NCBI RefSeq assembly: GCF_022317005.1
Contig: NZ_CP081006.1
Span: 2,542,001-2,606,000 of the forward strand
Length of the DNA stretch: 64,000 nt
Source: Mycobacterium sp. IDR2000157661
Lineage (GTDB): Bacteria; Actinomycetota; Actinomycetes; Mycobacteriales; Mycobacteriaceae
Reading direction: 5' to 3'
Positions 35,864 to 45,234 of this stretch are shown one piece after another. The first letter of the stretch is position 1. Each line of letters starts with the position of its first letter. The notes under the pieces were generated by a model that saw only the letters and a list, made by a program, of their open reading frames with translations, did not search any database and was not told the origin of the DNA. The translations under genes were made by a program, and so were the position numbers.

Positions 35864-36450
35864 TTCTCCATTCCTTCGACAATTGTTGTCACATAACGGC
35901 TCAGCAGCCCGGCATCGTGCGCTCCGGTGGCCAACAGCGCGAACAGTCCGGTCAGGAAAAACATCGAGAGTTCGCCGGCATCGCGGTCGGGGGCGACCCG
36001 GCCCCGCTTCTGCGCCCGGTCGATCACACCCGTCAGGAACTCCGCCAACGGATGCTGCGCCAGTTCCTCTTCGACCGGGCGCGTCGAGGAGAAGTGCAGT
36101 CCCAGCATGTCTCGGAAAACAGTTGCACCCAAGCGCCGTTCGGCCTCGAGAACATGTTCGACCACCGCGAAGAGAACGGCCCTCAGCTCCCCGGCGCCAG
36201 CATCGAGTTCACCGACGATGCGGGCTTCCTCGTTGTGCTCCAACTCGGCGAGGACGTGTTCCTTGGTCGGGAAGTGGAAGTAGAACGTCCCCCGTACCAC
36301 GCCCGCCGCGGCGGCGATCGCGCTGACATCAGCGGCGGCCAGCCCGCGCAGGGAGATCTCCGCCAGGGCCGCGTCGAACAGTCGCGCGCGAGTCTCGAGC
36401 CGGCGCGCTTGGCGGACCCCACCGGCTGCGGTGGCGGACGAAGGACTCAT
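35860..36450 (-). CDS. TetR-family transcriptional regulator
   Basis: A 196-residue regulator. The N-terminal helix-turn-helix (about 17-63) has the TetR signature AAADVSAIAAAAGVVRGTFYFHFPTKEHVLAEL. The ligand domain follows, with a likely pocket around 100-185. A 25-bp near-perfect palindrome lies 24 nt upstream of its start and should be its operator. The gene is leaderless by its -10 box and is translationally coupled to the di-iron protein. Divergent from the DUF4396 gene. Confidence 0.9.
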   Translation of the reverse strand: MSPSSATAAGGVRQARRLETRARLFDAALAEISLRGLAAADVSAIAAAAGVVRGTFYFHFPTKEHVLAELEHNEEARIVGELDAGAGELRAVLFAVVEHVLEAERRLGATVFRDMLGLHFSSTRPVEEELAQHPLAEFLTGVIDRAQKRGRVAPDRDAGELSMFFLTGLFALLATGAHDAGLLSRYVTTIVEGMEK

Positions 36451-36456
36451 GCTGTC

Positions 36457-36462
36457 ACCCTA
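36457..36462 (-). promoter_or_regulatory. leaderless -10 box for the TetR gene
   Basis: TAGGGT ends 6 nt before ATG 36450; the palindrome at 36474-36498 covers the matching -35 region. Confidence 0.45.
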
Positions 36463-36473
36463 GCCGTAAACAC

Positions 36474-36498
36474 TGACGACCGTCAATGACGGTCGTCA
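36474..36498 (-). promoter_or_regulatory. 25-bp palindromic TetR operator
   Basis: TGACGACCGTCA, one central base, then TGACGGTCGTCA: perfect 12-bp arms. It overlaps the predicted -35 of the tetR-di-iron operon, a position for repression and autoregulation. Confidence 0.85.
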
Positions 36499-36575
36499 AC
36501 CAGTTCCTCGATGCGGGTAGGTGCGCGACGGGGGCTTCCGCCGCTTGCCTCGCTGCGCCGCGGAGCGTACGGTGG

Positions 36576-36596
36576 GTATACCCCTAGGGGGTATAC
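36576..36596 (+). promoter_or_regulatory. CsoR-type copper operator
   Basis: GTATACCCCTAGGGGGTATAC, an almost perfect 21-bp palindrome of the TACCCC-N-GGGGTA class bound by CsoR/RcnR repressors. It sits 14 nt before the DUF4396 start. No csoR gene is in the window, so the repressor acts in trans. Confidence 0.75.
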
Positions 36597-36609
36597 AAGA
36601 GGAGGCATG

Positions 36610-37254
36610 ATGAGCGTGCACTACGACCAAACACCCGACCACGCGCACGACCACGCCGATCACGGCGACAACGTCGACTCGATGGCGCTCAGCGCGACGT
36701 TGCACTGCCTGACGGGATGCGCGATCGGCGAGATCGCGGGGCTGGTCATCGGTACGGCCGTGGGGCTGAGCAACCTGGCCACCATCGCCCTCGCGGTCGC
36801 TCTGGCGTTCCTGTTCGGCTACACCTTCTCGACGCTGCCGCTACTGCGGGCCGGCGTGGCGCTGGGCACGGCGCTCAGTGTGGTACTGGCCGCCGACACG
36901 CTGTCGATCCTGACCATGGAGATCGTCGACAACGCGGTGATGGCCGTCATCCCGGGCGCGATGGACGCCGGCCTGGTCAATCCGGTCTTCTGGATCGGCA
37001 TGATGGTCGCATTGACCGCAGCGTTCGTCGCCGCCTACCCGGTGAACCGCCACCTGTTACGGAAAGGCAAGGGACACGCGCTCACTCACCAGTATCACGG
37101 TGGATCGGTCCCGGTCGGCGCGCGCAGATTCATCCCGGCGTTCGGCACCGGTGTCCTGGTCGCGGCCGTCGTCGCCTTCATGCTGGGCGGTCTGGTGGTG
37201 TCGGTCGCCGACGGGATCATGGGCTCAGGGCCCGCCGCCACGCATGCACGCTGA
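36610..37254 (+). CDS. DUF4396 membrane protein with His-rich N-terminus
   Basis: A 214-residue protein. The first 20 residues hold His4, 11, 13, 15 and 18 alternating with Asp, a likely metal-binding segment. Then come the DUF4396 signature LSATLHCLTGCAIGEIAGLVIGTA and five or six membrane helices. A further HALTHQYHGG lies between helices. AGGAGG precedes the paired ATG codons at 36607 and 36610; the second has the better spacing. The CsoR-type palindrome upstream predicts induction by copper. Role in copper efflux or resistance is inferred from context only. Confidence 0.75.
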   Translation: MSVHYDQTPDHAHDHADHGDNVDSMALSATLHCLTGCAIGEIAGLVIGTAVGLSNLATIALAVALAFLFGYTFSTLPLLRAGVALGTALSVVLAADTLSILTMEIVDNAVMAVIPGAMDAGLVNPVFWIGMMVALTAAFVAAYPVNRHLLRKGKGHALTHQYHGGSVPVGARRFIPAFGTGVLVAAVVAFMLGGLVVSVADGIMGSGPAATHAR

Positions 37255-38487
<1,233 letters not shown>

Positions 38488-38488
<1 letters not shown>

Positions 38489-39183
38489 TGCGGGTGCCGT
38501 TGAACAGGCACACCCGTGTGTGCATCTCACTGTCGAGCCGGCCGAGCAACATCGGCACGCGGTTCCACAACTATCTCTACGACCTGCTCGGCCTCGACTT
38601 CATCTACAAAGCCTTCGCCACAACGGATCTCGCCGCCGCGATCGGCGGTGTGCGCGCACTGGGCATCCGGGGTTGTTCGGTGTCGATGCCGTTCAAACAG
38701 GACGTGCTCGAACTCGTCGACGAGGTGGAGCCCTCGGCACGATCGATCCACGCGGTGAACACCATCGTCAATGACACGTCGACGCCCGGAGGTCGGCTGA
38801 CAGCCTCCAACACCGACTACCTGGCTGTGCAACGCCTCATCGACGACCACGGGCTGCACCCATGGGGTATCGCCACTTACCCGAGTCGCGGTCGCACCGC
38901 GCCGACATACTCGTCAACGTCACGCCGATCGGCATGGCCGGCGGCCCACACGAACACGATCACGCGTTCGATCGGACTGTGGTCGCCAACGCGCACACAG
39001 TGTTCGACGTGGTGGCGACGCAAGGAGACACCGCTGATCAAGGCCGCGCGAGCGGTGAAGGCGAACGTCATCACCGGCGCCGAAGTGATCGCCCTGCAAG
39101 CCGCCGAGCAGTTCGAGCGCTACACCGGCGTGCGGCTTACAGCCGAACAGGTGGCGGCGGCTGCCGCGGTGTCGCGCGCCTGA
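38488..39183 (+). pseudogene. broken shikimate 5-dehydrogenase-like gene
   Basis: The N-terminal substrate domain is intact: SRPSNIGTRFHNYLYD, then RGCSVSMPFKQ, NTIVN and NTDYLA. The frame breaks near 38862. The family sequence (RADILVNVTPIGMAGGP to FDVVAT) continues in another frame, then returns near 39018-39024 to the first (ETPLIKAARA to VSRA). Between NTDYLAVQRLIDDHGL and the resumed sequence the Rossmann GxGG region is missing, roughly 40 codons by family length (estimate). Thus one non-triplet deletion and one further indel. The open frame of 231 codons survives but encodes nonsense in the middle. Confidence 0.8.
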
Positions 39184-39384
39184 CGCCACGACGGTGGCGT
39201 GCGCCTGTGCTGCACCGGCTGAAGCCCCCATCAATTTGCTCGACGACCAGACGCATTTCGCCGCGAACCTCCCCGAACGTGTTGCAGGATGCATTTGTGC
39301 TGCAAGGCGGCGACGCGGCGGTTGTCACCGCTCGTCGCTCGCTTGCGCGCCGGCGCTTAACGCGACACGGGGGAGGTGTTCGGT
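39184..39384. other. intergenic region after the pseudogene
   Basis: A small hairpin ACGCCAC-gacg-GTGGCGT lies directly after the stop (39183-39200) with no T-run. GGGGGAGG at the end is the ribosome-binding site of the PE-PPE hydrolase. Nothing else recognised. Confidence 0.4.
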
Positions 39385-40947
39385 ATGCGTGTGGTCATCC
39401 GATCGATGGGGATGGCGTGCTTGGCCGTGCTCGGCACCGTCGTCCTCGCCGTGGCATGGACGGCCGCCACCACGGTCCAACTCGCGGCGACCGCGCTCAT
39501 CATGGGCGGCAGCTTCCATCCGCTCAGCACGCCGCCCGACGATGCGGCGGGCTACGTCAACCCGTACCTGAACAACGCGGTGCTGGGCTTTGTCAACCCT
39601 GCGGCCTCCGCCCCCACGGGAACGGGTCATCCCGGCATCTCGCACGTCGCAGACGGCGATCCCTGGCTTGCGGTGATCACGCCGGAGGAGTTCTTCCCGA
39701 TCTTCGGGTCGATGCCGCTGAACGAGTCGGTGACCGTTGGCCTGGTGAACCTGAGCAGTTGCGTGCGCGGAACCGGCTGCGAGGTCAACCGTGACGCTTT
39801 GATCGATCCGCAGCCGCCCGACGGACATCCGGCCGCCGACGACGAGTTCGCCATCTTCGGCTACTCGCAAAGTGCGTTGATCGCCGCTCTGCTCAAGCGC
39901 GACCTGATCGCGAACCCCGGACAGACGCCGACGGTCGCGTCGTTCTTCCTGCTCGCCAACCCGATGCGCCCCAACGGCGGCATTCTCGCGCGCAGCCCGG
40001 TCGGATTCACCGTCCCGATACTCGGCGTCACCTTCTACGGCCCGACGCCAACGAACAGCTGTGAAGCCGGCGCCTGCATGCCCACCGTCGACGCCGCCGC
40101 CCAGTACGACGCGCTGGGCGGCGACGCGCCCGCCAGCCTCACCAACCTGCTGGCGATCGTCAACGCCGCGGCGGGCTACCACTACTTGCACAGCACCCTC
40201 CAGCACGCGAGTTTCAACGACGCTCGCTACCAAGGCTCGTACGGCGACACCGACTACTACCTTTATCCGACGCAGCGGTTGCCGATCCTCATGCCGTTCG
40301 ATGCGTTCGTGCCGTCGCCGATCCTGACCGCGCTCGACGCACCCCTTCGCGTGCTGATCGAAGGCGCCTACCGGCGAGACGTCAATCCGGGCATCGCCAC
40401 CACGGTGAGTCTGCTGCCGTTCCACGATCCGATCCGGACCATCCTGAACCTTCTGCTGGCGATCCCGACCGGCATCGACGACGCGCTCGCCGAAGCCACC
40501 GGCAACCCCACCTTCCGGCCGCTGGGCACCGCCCCGGTGACCACCCCGTACGGCGTGGGTGGACCGCAGTTGCCGGCACCGCCGGACGAAGCGGAGGAGA
40601 ACGAGGTGCTGTCGCTACGGACCGAACCCGTCGGACGCACCGACGAGGACGGGGCCGACGACGCGGCGGTCGGCACCGGCGCAGACGGCGAGGTCACCAG
40701 CGGCGACGACGGGGACGCGTCGGCGACATCGCGCGGCGGTGACGTCACGGACCCGCCCGAGCGACCGAGGATCCGTGGGCCCATCCAGTTCGACTCCGAT
40801 GAGCAAGGTGATGTGCCGACGACCGAAGAATCCGGTACCGCGACGACCGCCGAGCCGGAACTCGACCAGGCCGCCGAGGAAGGCGCCGCCGACGCCGAGG
40901 AAGCCGCCGACGACGCTGGGGAGTCCGCGAACGCGGACGCTGCTTAG
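39385..40947 (+). CDS. PE-PPE-domain serine hydrolase/acyltransferase, membrane-anchored
   Basis: A 520-residue protein. N-terminal helix (about 5-30), then a PE-PPE (pfam08237) alpha/beta hydrolase domain (about 80-310) with nucleophile elbow GYSQSA (Ser near 161). It lacks PE or PPE modules. This resembles the Chp1/Chp2-type acyltransferases that finish trehalose lipids in the envelope, but the substrate cannot be read. After about residue 390 the chain is acidic low-complexity Glu/Asp/Ala/Thr. ATG 39385 is chosen for its GGGGGAGG site 8 nt upstream. Confidence 0.82.
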   Translation: MRVVIRSMGMACLAVLGTVVLAVAWTAATTVQLAATALIMGGSFHPLSTPPDDAAGYVNPYLNNAVLGFVNPAASAPTGTGHPGISHVADGDPWLAVITPEEFFPIFGSMPLNESVTVGLVNLSSCVRGTGCEVNRDALIDPQPPDGHPAADDEFAIFGYSQSALIAALLKRDLIANPGQTPTVASFFLLANPMRPNGGILARSPVGFTVPILGVTFYGPTPTNSCEAGACMPTVDAAAQYDALGGDAPASLTNLLAIVNAAAGYHYLHSTLQHASFNDARYQGSYGDTDYYLYPTQRLPILMPFDAFVPSPILTALDAPLRVLIEGAYRRDVNPGIATTVSLLPFHDPIRTILNLLLAIPTGIDDALAEATGNPTFRPLGTAPVTTPYGVGGPQLPAPPDEAEENEVLSLRTEPVGRTDEDGADDAAVGTGADGEVTSGDDGDASATSRGGDVTDPPERPRIRGPIQFDSDEQGDVPTTEESGTATTAEPELDQAAEEGAADAEEAADDAGESANADAA

Positions 40948-40949
40948 GG

Positions 40950-41261
40950 TCAGCGGCGATCGCAGTTCAGCGACACGCTGATCGACCTGCTGACCACGAC
41001 GGTGACGACCTCGCGGTCATCGTCGTCGCCGACGACGAAGGTCTGCGTGACCTCCTGCGGGTTGCGCACGCTGGTCACGATGCACTGGTTGATTGGTGCG
41101 CTGCCTACCCGGTCGATGTTGACGTCGTAGCCCTGGGCCTCCAGATCGCTGATCGTCTGAAGCGGGTCGCGAGGTTGCGCGGGTTGCGCGACGGCGGCCC
41201 CCGCGGGGGCGAGGATCACACCCGCCGCCGCTGTTGCTGCCACACTCCATAGAGCACGCAC
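40950..41261 (-). CDS. small secreted protein of unknown function
   Basis: A 103-residue protein. Signal peptide MRALWSVAATAAAGVILAPA to AVAQ (cleavage about residue 29) precedes a compact domain with Cys64 and Cys100, probably disulfide-linked. It has LEAQGYDVNIDRVG and a terminal SLNCDRR. Similar short secreted proteins are common in mycobacteria. GTG 41261 follows GGAGG by 6 nt. It ends 2 nt from the PE-PPE hydrolase (convergent) and is divergent from a lipoprotein gene across 25 bp. Confidence 0.75.
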   Translation of the reverse strand: MRALWSVAATAAAGVILAPAGAAVAQPAQPRDPLQTISDLEAQGYDVNIDRVGSAPINQCIVTSVRNPQEVTQTFVVGDDDDREVVTVVVSRSISVSLNCDRR

Positions 41262-41286
41262 GACAGCCTCCGTCCTGTGGAAGTAA

Positions 41287-41982
41287 ATGTTGTTACTTGT
41301 TAATCGCCGCGCGGACCGCATCTGTTCCACGGCAGGACGGTCGTTGGTGTGTTCGACCGTCCTCGCCGTCGCTGCCTGTGCCGCTCCGTCGTCACCGCCG
41401 ATGGACGCGGCGTCATCGCCGCAACCGTCGAGCCAGGTCAACCCGGCCAGGATCGACCGCGTCCGCGAGGAGCTGCCCTCCGACTACGAGACGGCCGAAC
41501 TCTCCGGGCCGGTCAGCCCGGCCGTGCTGTGGGGCTACGGCACCGCGTGGAGCGCCGACCCGCCGCAGTGCGCCGCCCTGGCCGATCCCGTGGGCGCGGC
41601 GACGGCCGCCGGTTGGTCGGCGTCGGGGCCGGGTGGCATCGTCCATGCCGCCGTCGCGGCGTCGCGAGGCGCAGTCGACTCCGCGGTGCTCGCCGAGTGC
41701 CAGCAGTGGACGATCGTCGGTGGGCGGACCGCGGGCCGCGTCACGCGGGTGCCCGCACCGGCCCTGGCGCAGGCGACGGCCGTCGCGCTGGTGACCACCA
41801 GCACCACCGTCGTCGAGGGTGGCACCGAAACCCGATCCAAGTCCGACACGGTCACCGCCTATCTCGGCGAGCATGTCGCGTTCGTGTCCGTGGTGACCGA
41901 TCCCGGCTCACCGACACCACAACTCGGCAGCGACTTCGCATCCGATCTCATCGTGAAAACGGTGTCGGCGTTGCGGGGTTGA
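41287..41982 (+). CDS. DUF5642-type lipoprotein, first of two
   Basis: A 231-residue putative lipoprotein. The N-terminus is unusually long for a signal peptide, with lipobox AVAAC (Cys about 31). A start at in-frame GTG 41347 is also possible but would shorten the signal. The mature part begins with Pro/Ser-rich linker, then a domain containing RIDRVREELPSDYE, PPQCAALADP and AYLGEHVAFVSVVTDPG. It shares domain layout with the next gene. Corresponds roughly to Rv0999 by position (recalled). Function unknown; exported and lipid-anchored. Confidence 0.7.
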   Translation: MLLLVNRRADRICSTAGRSLVCSTVLAVAACAAPSSPPMDAASSPQPSSQVNPARIDRVREELPSDYETAELSGPVSPAVLWGYGTAWSADPPQCAALADPVGAATAAGWSASGPGGIVHAAVAASRGAVDSAVLAECQQWTIVGGRTAGRVTRVPAPALAQATAVALVTTSTTVVEGGTETRSKSDTVTAYLGEHVAFVSVVTDPGSPTPQLGSDFASDLIVKTVSALRG

Positions 41983-41997
41983 GCTCAATTCGCAGAG

Positions 41998-42003
41998 TAG
42001 ATT
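41998..42003 (+). promoter_or_regulatory. leaderless -10 box for the second lipoprotein
   Basis: TAGATT ends 8 nt before ATG 42012. Confidence 0.35.
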
Positions 42004-42011
42004 GTGCCGCG

Positions 42012-42674
42012 ATGTCGAAGAGGGCTCTGCTCGCGGTCGCATGTGCCGGAGTGCTGACGGCGTGCGGGACCGGTCAGTCGGCGGACCTGTCCGATGCCGA
42101 CATCGCCCGCGTCAAGGACGTCCAGTCGAGCTTCGGCGCCGACTTCACGGTGACCGATGTCGGACCGACCGGCATCGATCCGCGGCTGCTCGGACCGCAG
42201 TCGCTGCCGCAGGGGATGAGGTTCGATCCCGCCGACTGCGCGTCTTTTGCGAACCAGCAGACGGTGCCCGCGGGCGCCAAGGGCAACATGGCCGCCACCA
42301 CGGCCGAGGGCGAGGGTAACCGGTTCATCGCGATCGCAGTGGAGACCTCGGAGGCCGCGACGGTCAACACGCCCGCGGAGAACTGCCACAGAGTGGGCTT
42401 CGCAGGGGGAGGGGTGCGCGGGCTGGTCGAGGTGGTCGAGGCGCCGCAGATCGACGGCGCGCAGACGCTGGGCACCCGCCGGGTGCTGCAGACCGCGGTC
42501 GGCGGCACGCCGCGCACCGGCGAGATCTATAACTATGTGGCGGGTTTCGGTCCGTTCGTGGTGATCGTGACGGCCAATCCGCTGGTGCTGCCGGATCAGC
42601 CGGTGGCGCCGGTCGACACCGCGCGCGCCCGCGACCTGCTGACAGCCGCGGTAGCCGCCGTCCGGGGCGCCTAG
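42012..42674 (+). CDS. DUF5642-type lipoprotein, second of two
   Basis: A 220-residue lipoprotein. Signal MSKRALLAVACAGVLTACG with lipobox LTAC (Cys18). The mature domain has IARVKDVQSSFGADFTVTDVG, MRFDPADCASFAN and a second half ending VDTARARDLLTAAVAAVRG. The paired Cys residues (DCASF, ENCHRV) suggest a disulfide. It follows a similar lipoprotein after 29 nt and overlaps alkB by four bases, tail to tail. No function known. Confidence 0.75.
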   Translation: MSKRALLAVACAGVLTACGTGQSADLSDADIARVKDVQSSFGADFTVTDVGPTGIDPRLLGPQSLPQGMRFDPADCASFANQQTVPAGAKGNMAATTAEGEGNRFIAIAVETSEAATVNTPAENCHRVGFAGGGVRGLVEVVEAPQIDGAQTLGTRRVLQTAVGGTPRTGEIYNYVAGFGPFVVIVTANPLVLPDQPVAPVDTARARDLLTAAVAAVRGA

Positions 42675-43267
42675 CGCACGTCGTGCGGCCGGAACTGGAT
42701 GCTGATCCGCGGGCCGACCGGACGCGTCGTCTTGGGTATCGCGTGCTCCCAGGTGCGCTGGCACGAGCCGCCCATCACAAGGAGGTCGCCGTGGCGGTGG
42801 GCGAGCCGTAGTGACCTGCCGCCGCCACGCGGACGCAATGCGAAAGTCCTTGTGGCGCCCAGCCCGACGATGGCGACCATGGTGTCCTCGGTGCTGCTGC
42901 GTCCCACGGTGTCGCCGTGCCATGCGACGCTGTCGTCGCCGTCGCGGTACAGGCACAGGCCCGCGGTGGTGAACGGCTCGCCGAGCTCACCGGCGTACGC
43001 GTCGTTGAGCCGCCTGCGGATCTGTTTGAGCCGCGGGTGCGGGGCGGGAGCGTCGACCAGGTGGTGGAAGCTGACCAGCCGGGGCACGTCGACCACGCGG
43101 TCGTACATCGGCCTGCGCTCGGCGCGCCACGGGATGACCTCGGACAGCTCGCGAAACAGCGAGTCGGCGTCGTCGAGCCAGCCGGACCGGAAGTCGATCC
43201 AGGCGCCGTCGCCCAGGTGGCGTCGTTCCTCGTGCTCGAACAGCGAGCTCTGCAGAGCCAGCTCCAT
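42671..43267 (-). CDS. alkB: AlkB-type 2-oxoglutarate/Fe(II) dioxygenase
   Basis: A 198-residue repair enzyme that removes alkyl groups from DNA bases by oxidation. The iron ligands are the HxD in SVAWHGDTVG and the later His in TWEHAIPK. The 2-oxoglutarate arginine lies in RISIQFRPHD. It matches Rv1000c by position. A -10 box 6 nt before ATG 43267 indicates leaderless expression. Confidence 0.9.
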   Translation of the reverse strand: MELALQSSLFEHEERRHLGDGAWIDFRSGWLDDADSLFRELSEVIPWRAERRPMYDRVVDVPRLVSFHHLVDAPAPHPRLKQIRRRLNDAYAGELGEPFTTAGLCLYRDGDDSVAWHGDTVGRSSTEDTMVAIVGLGATRTFALRPRGGGRSLRLAHRHGDLLVMGGSCQRTWEHAIPKTTRPVGPRISIQFRPHDVR

Positions 43268-43273
43268 GCGGCA

Positions 43274-43279
43274 ATCCTA
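43274..43279 (-). promoter_or_regulatory. leaderless -10 box for alkB
   Basis: TAGGAT ends 6 nt before ATG 43267. Confidence 0.45.
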
Positions 43280-43295
43280 TCGCACAGGCGTTCGA

Positions 43296-43730
43296 TCAGA
43301 GCTTGACGGCGCCGGGTCCCTGTTCGGAGAGCACGTCGCCGGGGTTCGTCAGCGCGCAGGTCTTCAGGCTCAGGCAGCCGCACCCAATGCATCCGGTGAG
43401 GTTGTCGCGCAGTCGTTGCAGGTGCATGATGCGGTCGTCGAGATCCTGGCGCCAGCCCGCGGACAGCCGGGCCCAGTCCTTGCTGGTCGGCACGCGGTCG
43501 GTGGGCAGGGTGGCAAGCGCCTCACGGATGCGCGCCAGCGGGATCCCGAGCCGTTGCGACATCCGGATGAACGCCACCCGCCGCAGCGTCTCGCGGGCGT
43601 AGCGTCGCTGATTGCCAGAGGTGCGCTTGCTGGCGATGAGGCCCTCGCGCTCGTAGAAGTGCAACGCCGACACGGCGACACCGCTGCGGAGCGACATCTC
43701 GCCGGGCGTCAGCTCATGGACCAATTCCAT
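43296..43730 (-). CDS. soxR: redox-sensing MerR-family regulator SoxR
   Basis: A 144-residue MerR regulator. The winged helix-turn-helix starts [23 protein letters not shown] dimerisation helix leads to the [2Fe-2S] cluster ligands Cys114, 117, 119 and 125 (CIGCGC...C), the SoxR spacing. It responds to redox-cycling compounds. ATG 43730 is set by a -10 box embedded in the SoxR palindrome just upstream. In actinobacteria SoxR usually controls oxygenases and exporters, which are not adjacent here. Neighbours are alkB and the divergent arcA. Confidence 0.92.
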   Translation of the reverse strand: MELVHELTPGEMSLRSGVAVSALHFYEREGLIASKRTSGNQRRYARETLRRVAFIRMSQRLGIPLARIREALATLPTDRVPTSKDWARLSAGWRQDLDDRIMHLQRLRDNLTGCIGCGCLSLKTCALTNPGDVLSEQGPGAVKL

Positions 43731-43732
43731 AA

Positions 43733-43750
43733 CCTCAACGATAGTTGAGG
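43733..43750. promoter_or_regulatory. SoxR box
   Basis: CCTCAAC-GATA-GTTGAGG, perfect 7-bp arms, equal to the SoxR consensus form CCTCAAG...CTTGAGG except at the innermost bases. It ends 3 nt from the soxR start and lies 36 nt before arcA. Confidence 0.85.
43738..43743 (-). promoter_or_regulatory. leaderless -10 box for soxR inside the SoxR box
   Basis: TATCGT ends 7 nt before ATG 43730 and lies within the operator. Confidence 0.4.
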
Positions 43751-43772
43751 GGATGTGGCGCCGATCTGCCGT

Positions 43773-43778
43773 TACGGT
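43773..43778 (+). promoter_or_regulatory. leaderless -10 box for arcA
   Basis: TACGGT ends 7 nt before GTG 43786 and supports that start over ATG 43753. Confidence 0.45.
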
Positions 43779-43785
43779 GCTACAT

Positions 43786-44988
43786 GTGACGCTTGGCTGC
43801 GACTCCGAGGTCGGGCGGTTGCGCGCCGTCATCCTGCACCGGCCCGGCGCCGAGCTGCAGCGCCTGACGCCGCGCAACAACGACGCGCTGCTGTTCGACG
43901 GCCTGCCGTGGGTTGCGCGGGCCCAGCAGGAGCATGATGCGTTCGCGGCCCTGCTGGAGTCGCGCGGAGTCGAGGTACTGCTGCTGGCCGATCTGCTCAC
44001 CGAGGCGCTGTCGCACAGCGGCGCTGCCAGGATGCACGGCATCGCGGCGGCGGTTGATCCGCGACGGCTGGGACTGCCGCTGGCGCACGAGCTTTCGGCG
44101 TACCTACGGATGCTCGACCCGGCGCCACTGGCCCGGGTGCTTATGGCGGGCATGACATTCAACGAGTTGCCGCTGTCCGGTGGTGAGCTGTCACTGGTGC
44201 GGCGAATGCACCACGGCGCCGACTTCGTCATCGACCCGCTGCCCAACTTGCTGTTCACCCGCGACTCGTCGTTCTGGATCGGGCCGCGGGTGGCGATCAC
44301 GTCGCTGGCCCTGCCCGCCCGCGTGCGCGAGACGTCGCTGACCGACGTGATCTACGCCCACCATCCGCGGTTCCTCGGCGTGCGGCGCGCCTACGAGTCG
44401 CGCTCGGCGCCCGTCGAGGGCGGTGACGTGCTGCTGCTGGCGCCCGGTGTCCTGGCGGTGGGCGTCGGCGAGCGGACCACACCCGCCGGTGCGGAGGCGC
44501 TGGCGCGCAGCCTGTTCGACGACGACCTGGCGCACACGGTGCTGGCCGTGCCGATCGCGCAGGAACGGGCGCAGATGCACCTTGACACCGTGTGCACCAT
44601 GGTCGACGTCGACGCCGTGGTGATGTATCCGGCGGTGGTGGACTCGTTGTCCGCGTTCACGATTCACCGTGACGGAGGCGGTGGCGTGCGGATCGACGAC
44701 GAGGCGCCGTTCGTCACCGCTGCCGCTGCGGCGTTGGGCATCGACACGCTGCGCGTCATCGCGACCGGGTTGGATCCGGTGACGGCCGAGCGTGAGCAGT
44801 GGGACGACGGCAACAACACCCTGGCGGTCGCACCCGGTGTGGTGGTCGCCTACGAGCGCAACGTCGAGACCAACGCCCGCCTCGTCGACGCAGGCATCGA
44901 GGTGTTGCCGATCTCGGCGTCGGAACTAGGGACCGGGCGCGGCGGCCCGCGGTGCATGTCGTGTCCGGCGGCCCGCGATCCGCTCTAG
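43786..44988 (+). CDS. arcA: arginine deiminase
   Basis: A 400-residue enzyme hydrolysing arginine to citrulline and ammonia. Motifs include [35 protein letters not shown], the [10 protein letters not shown] catalytic His/Asp block and the nucleophile Cys in [13 protein letters not shown] 43786 gives the conserved [15 protein letters not shown] start and is preceded by a -10 box. No arcB, arcC or arcD is nearby, so it does not belong to a full ADI energy operon. Matches Rv1001. Confidence 0.95.
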   Translation: MTLGCDSEVGRLRAVILHRPGAELQRLTPRNNDALLFDGLPWVARAQQEHDAFAALLESRGVEVLLLADLLTEALSHSGAARMHGIAAAVDPRRLGLPLAHELSAYLRMLDPAPLARVLMAGMTFNELPLSGGELSLVRRMHHGADFVIDPLPNLLFTRDSSFWIGPRVAITSLALPARVRETSLTDVIYAHHPRFLGVRRAYESRSAPVEGGDVLLLAPGVLAVGVGERTTPAGAEALARSLFDDDLAHTVLAVPIAQERAQMHLDTVCTMVDVDAVVMYPAVVDSLSAFTIHRDGGGGVRIDDEAPFVTAAAAALGIDTLRVIATGLDPVTAEREQWDDGNNTLAVAPGVVVAYERNVETNARLVDAGIEVLPISASELGTGRGGPRCMSCPAARDPL

Positions 44989-45005
44989 TTCTTTGCGCTT
45001 CCCCC

Positions 45006-45175
45006 CGAAATAGCATTCCCGGTTGTTATGCGGGCGTTTTCACTGCCGCAGCTTCTCCCTCGCGAAGCGTCCATGCGTATCGCACGCGTGCCAGGTGCGA
45101 TCCTTGCGATGCTGATCGCCAGTGAGAACTCATGGCTGTGGATGACCCAGAATCACGGCCCTGAATGCTATTTCG
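45006..45175. mobile_element. possible 170-bp MITE-like element with perfect 13-bp inverted ends
   Basis: CGAAATAGCATTC at 45006-45018 and its exact reverse complement GAATGCTATTTCG at 45163-45175 enclose 144 bp between the convergent arcA and pmt genes. No transposase motif or convincing target-site duplication is visible. A very long hairpin-forming intergenic structure is the alternative. Confidence 0.4.
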
Positions 45176-45179
45176 CGGC

Positions 45180-45228
45180 TGACCGGCCCGGGTGACCGGC
45201 CCGGTGGCGATCGGCCCGGTGGACCAGC
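45180..45228. repeat. short direct repeats of a CCGGCCCGG core
   Basis: gaccggcccgg occurs twice (from about 45181) and tcggcccgg twice more before the pmt stop, about 15 bp apart. Function unknown. Confidence 0.6.
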
Positions 45229-45234
45229 GGATGA

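Noticed and set aside
34886..37254. Genomic island integrated at tRNA-Ala
   Set aside because: No integrase and no repeat of the tRNA 3' end was found downstream; only gene content suggests acquisition.
45026..45181. Small ORF inside the 170-bp inverted-repeat segment
   Set aside because: About 50 codons, no ribosome-binding site, no recognisable domain.
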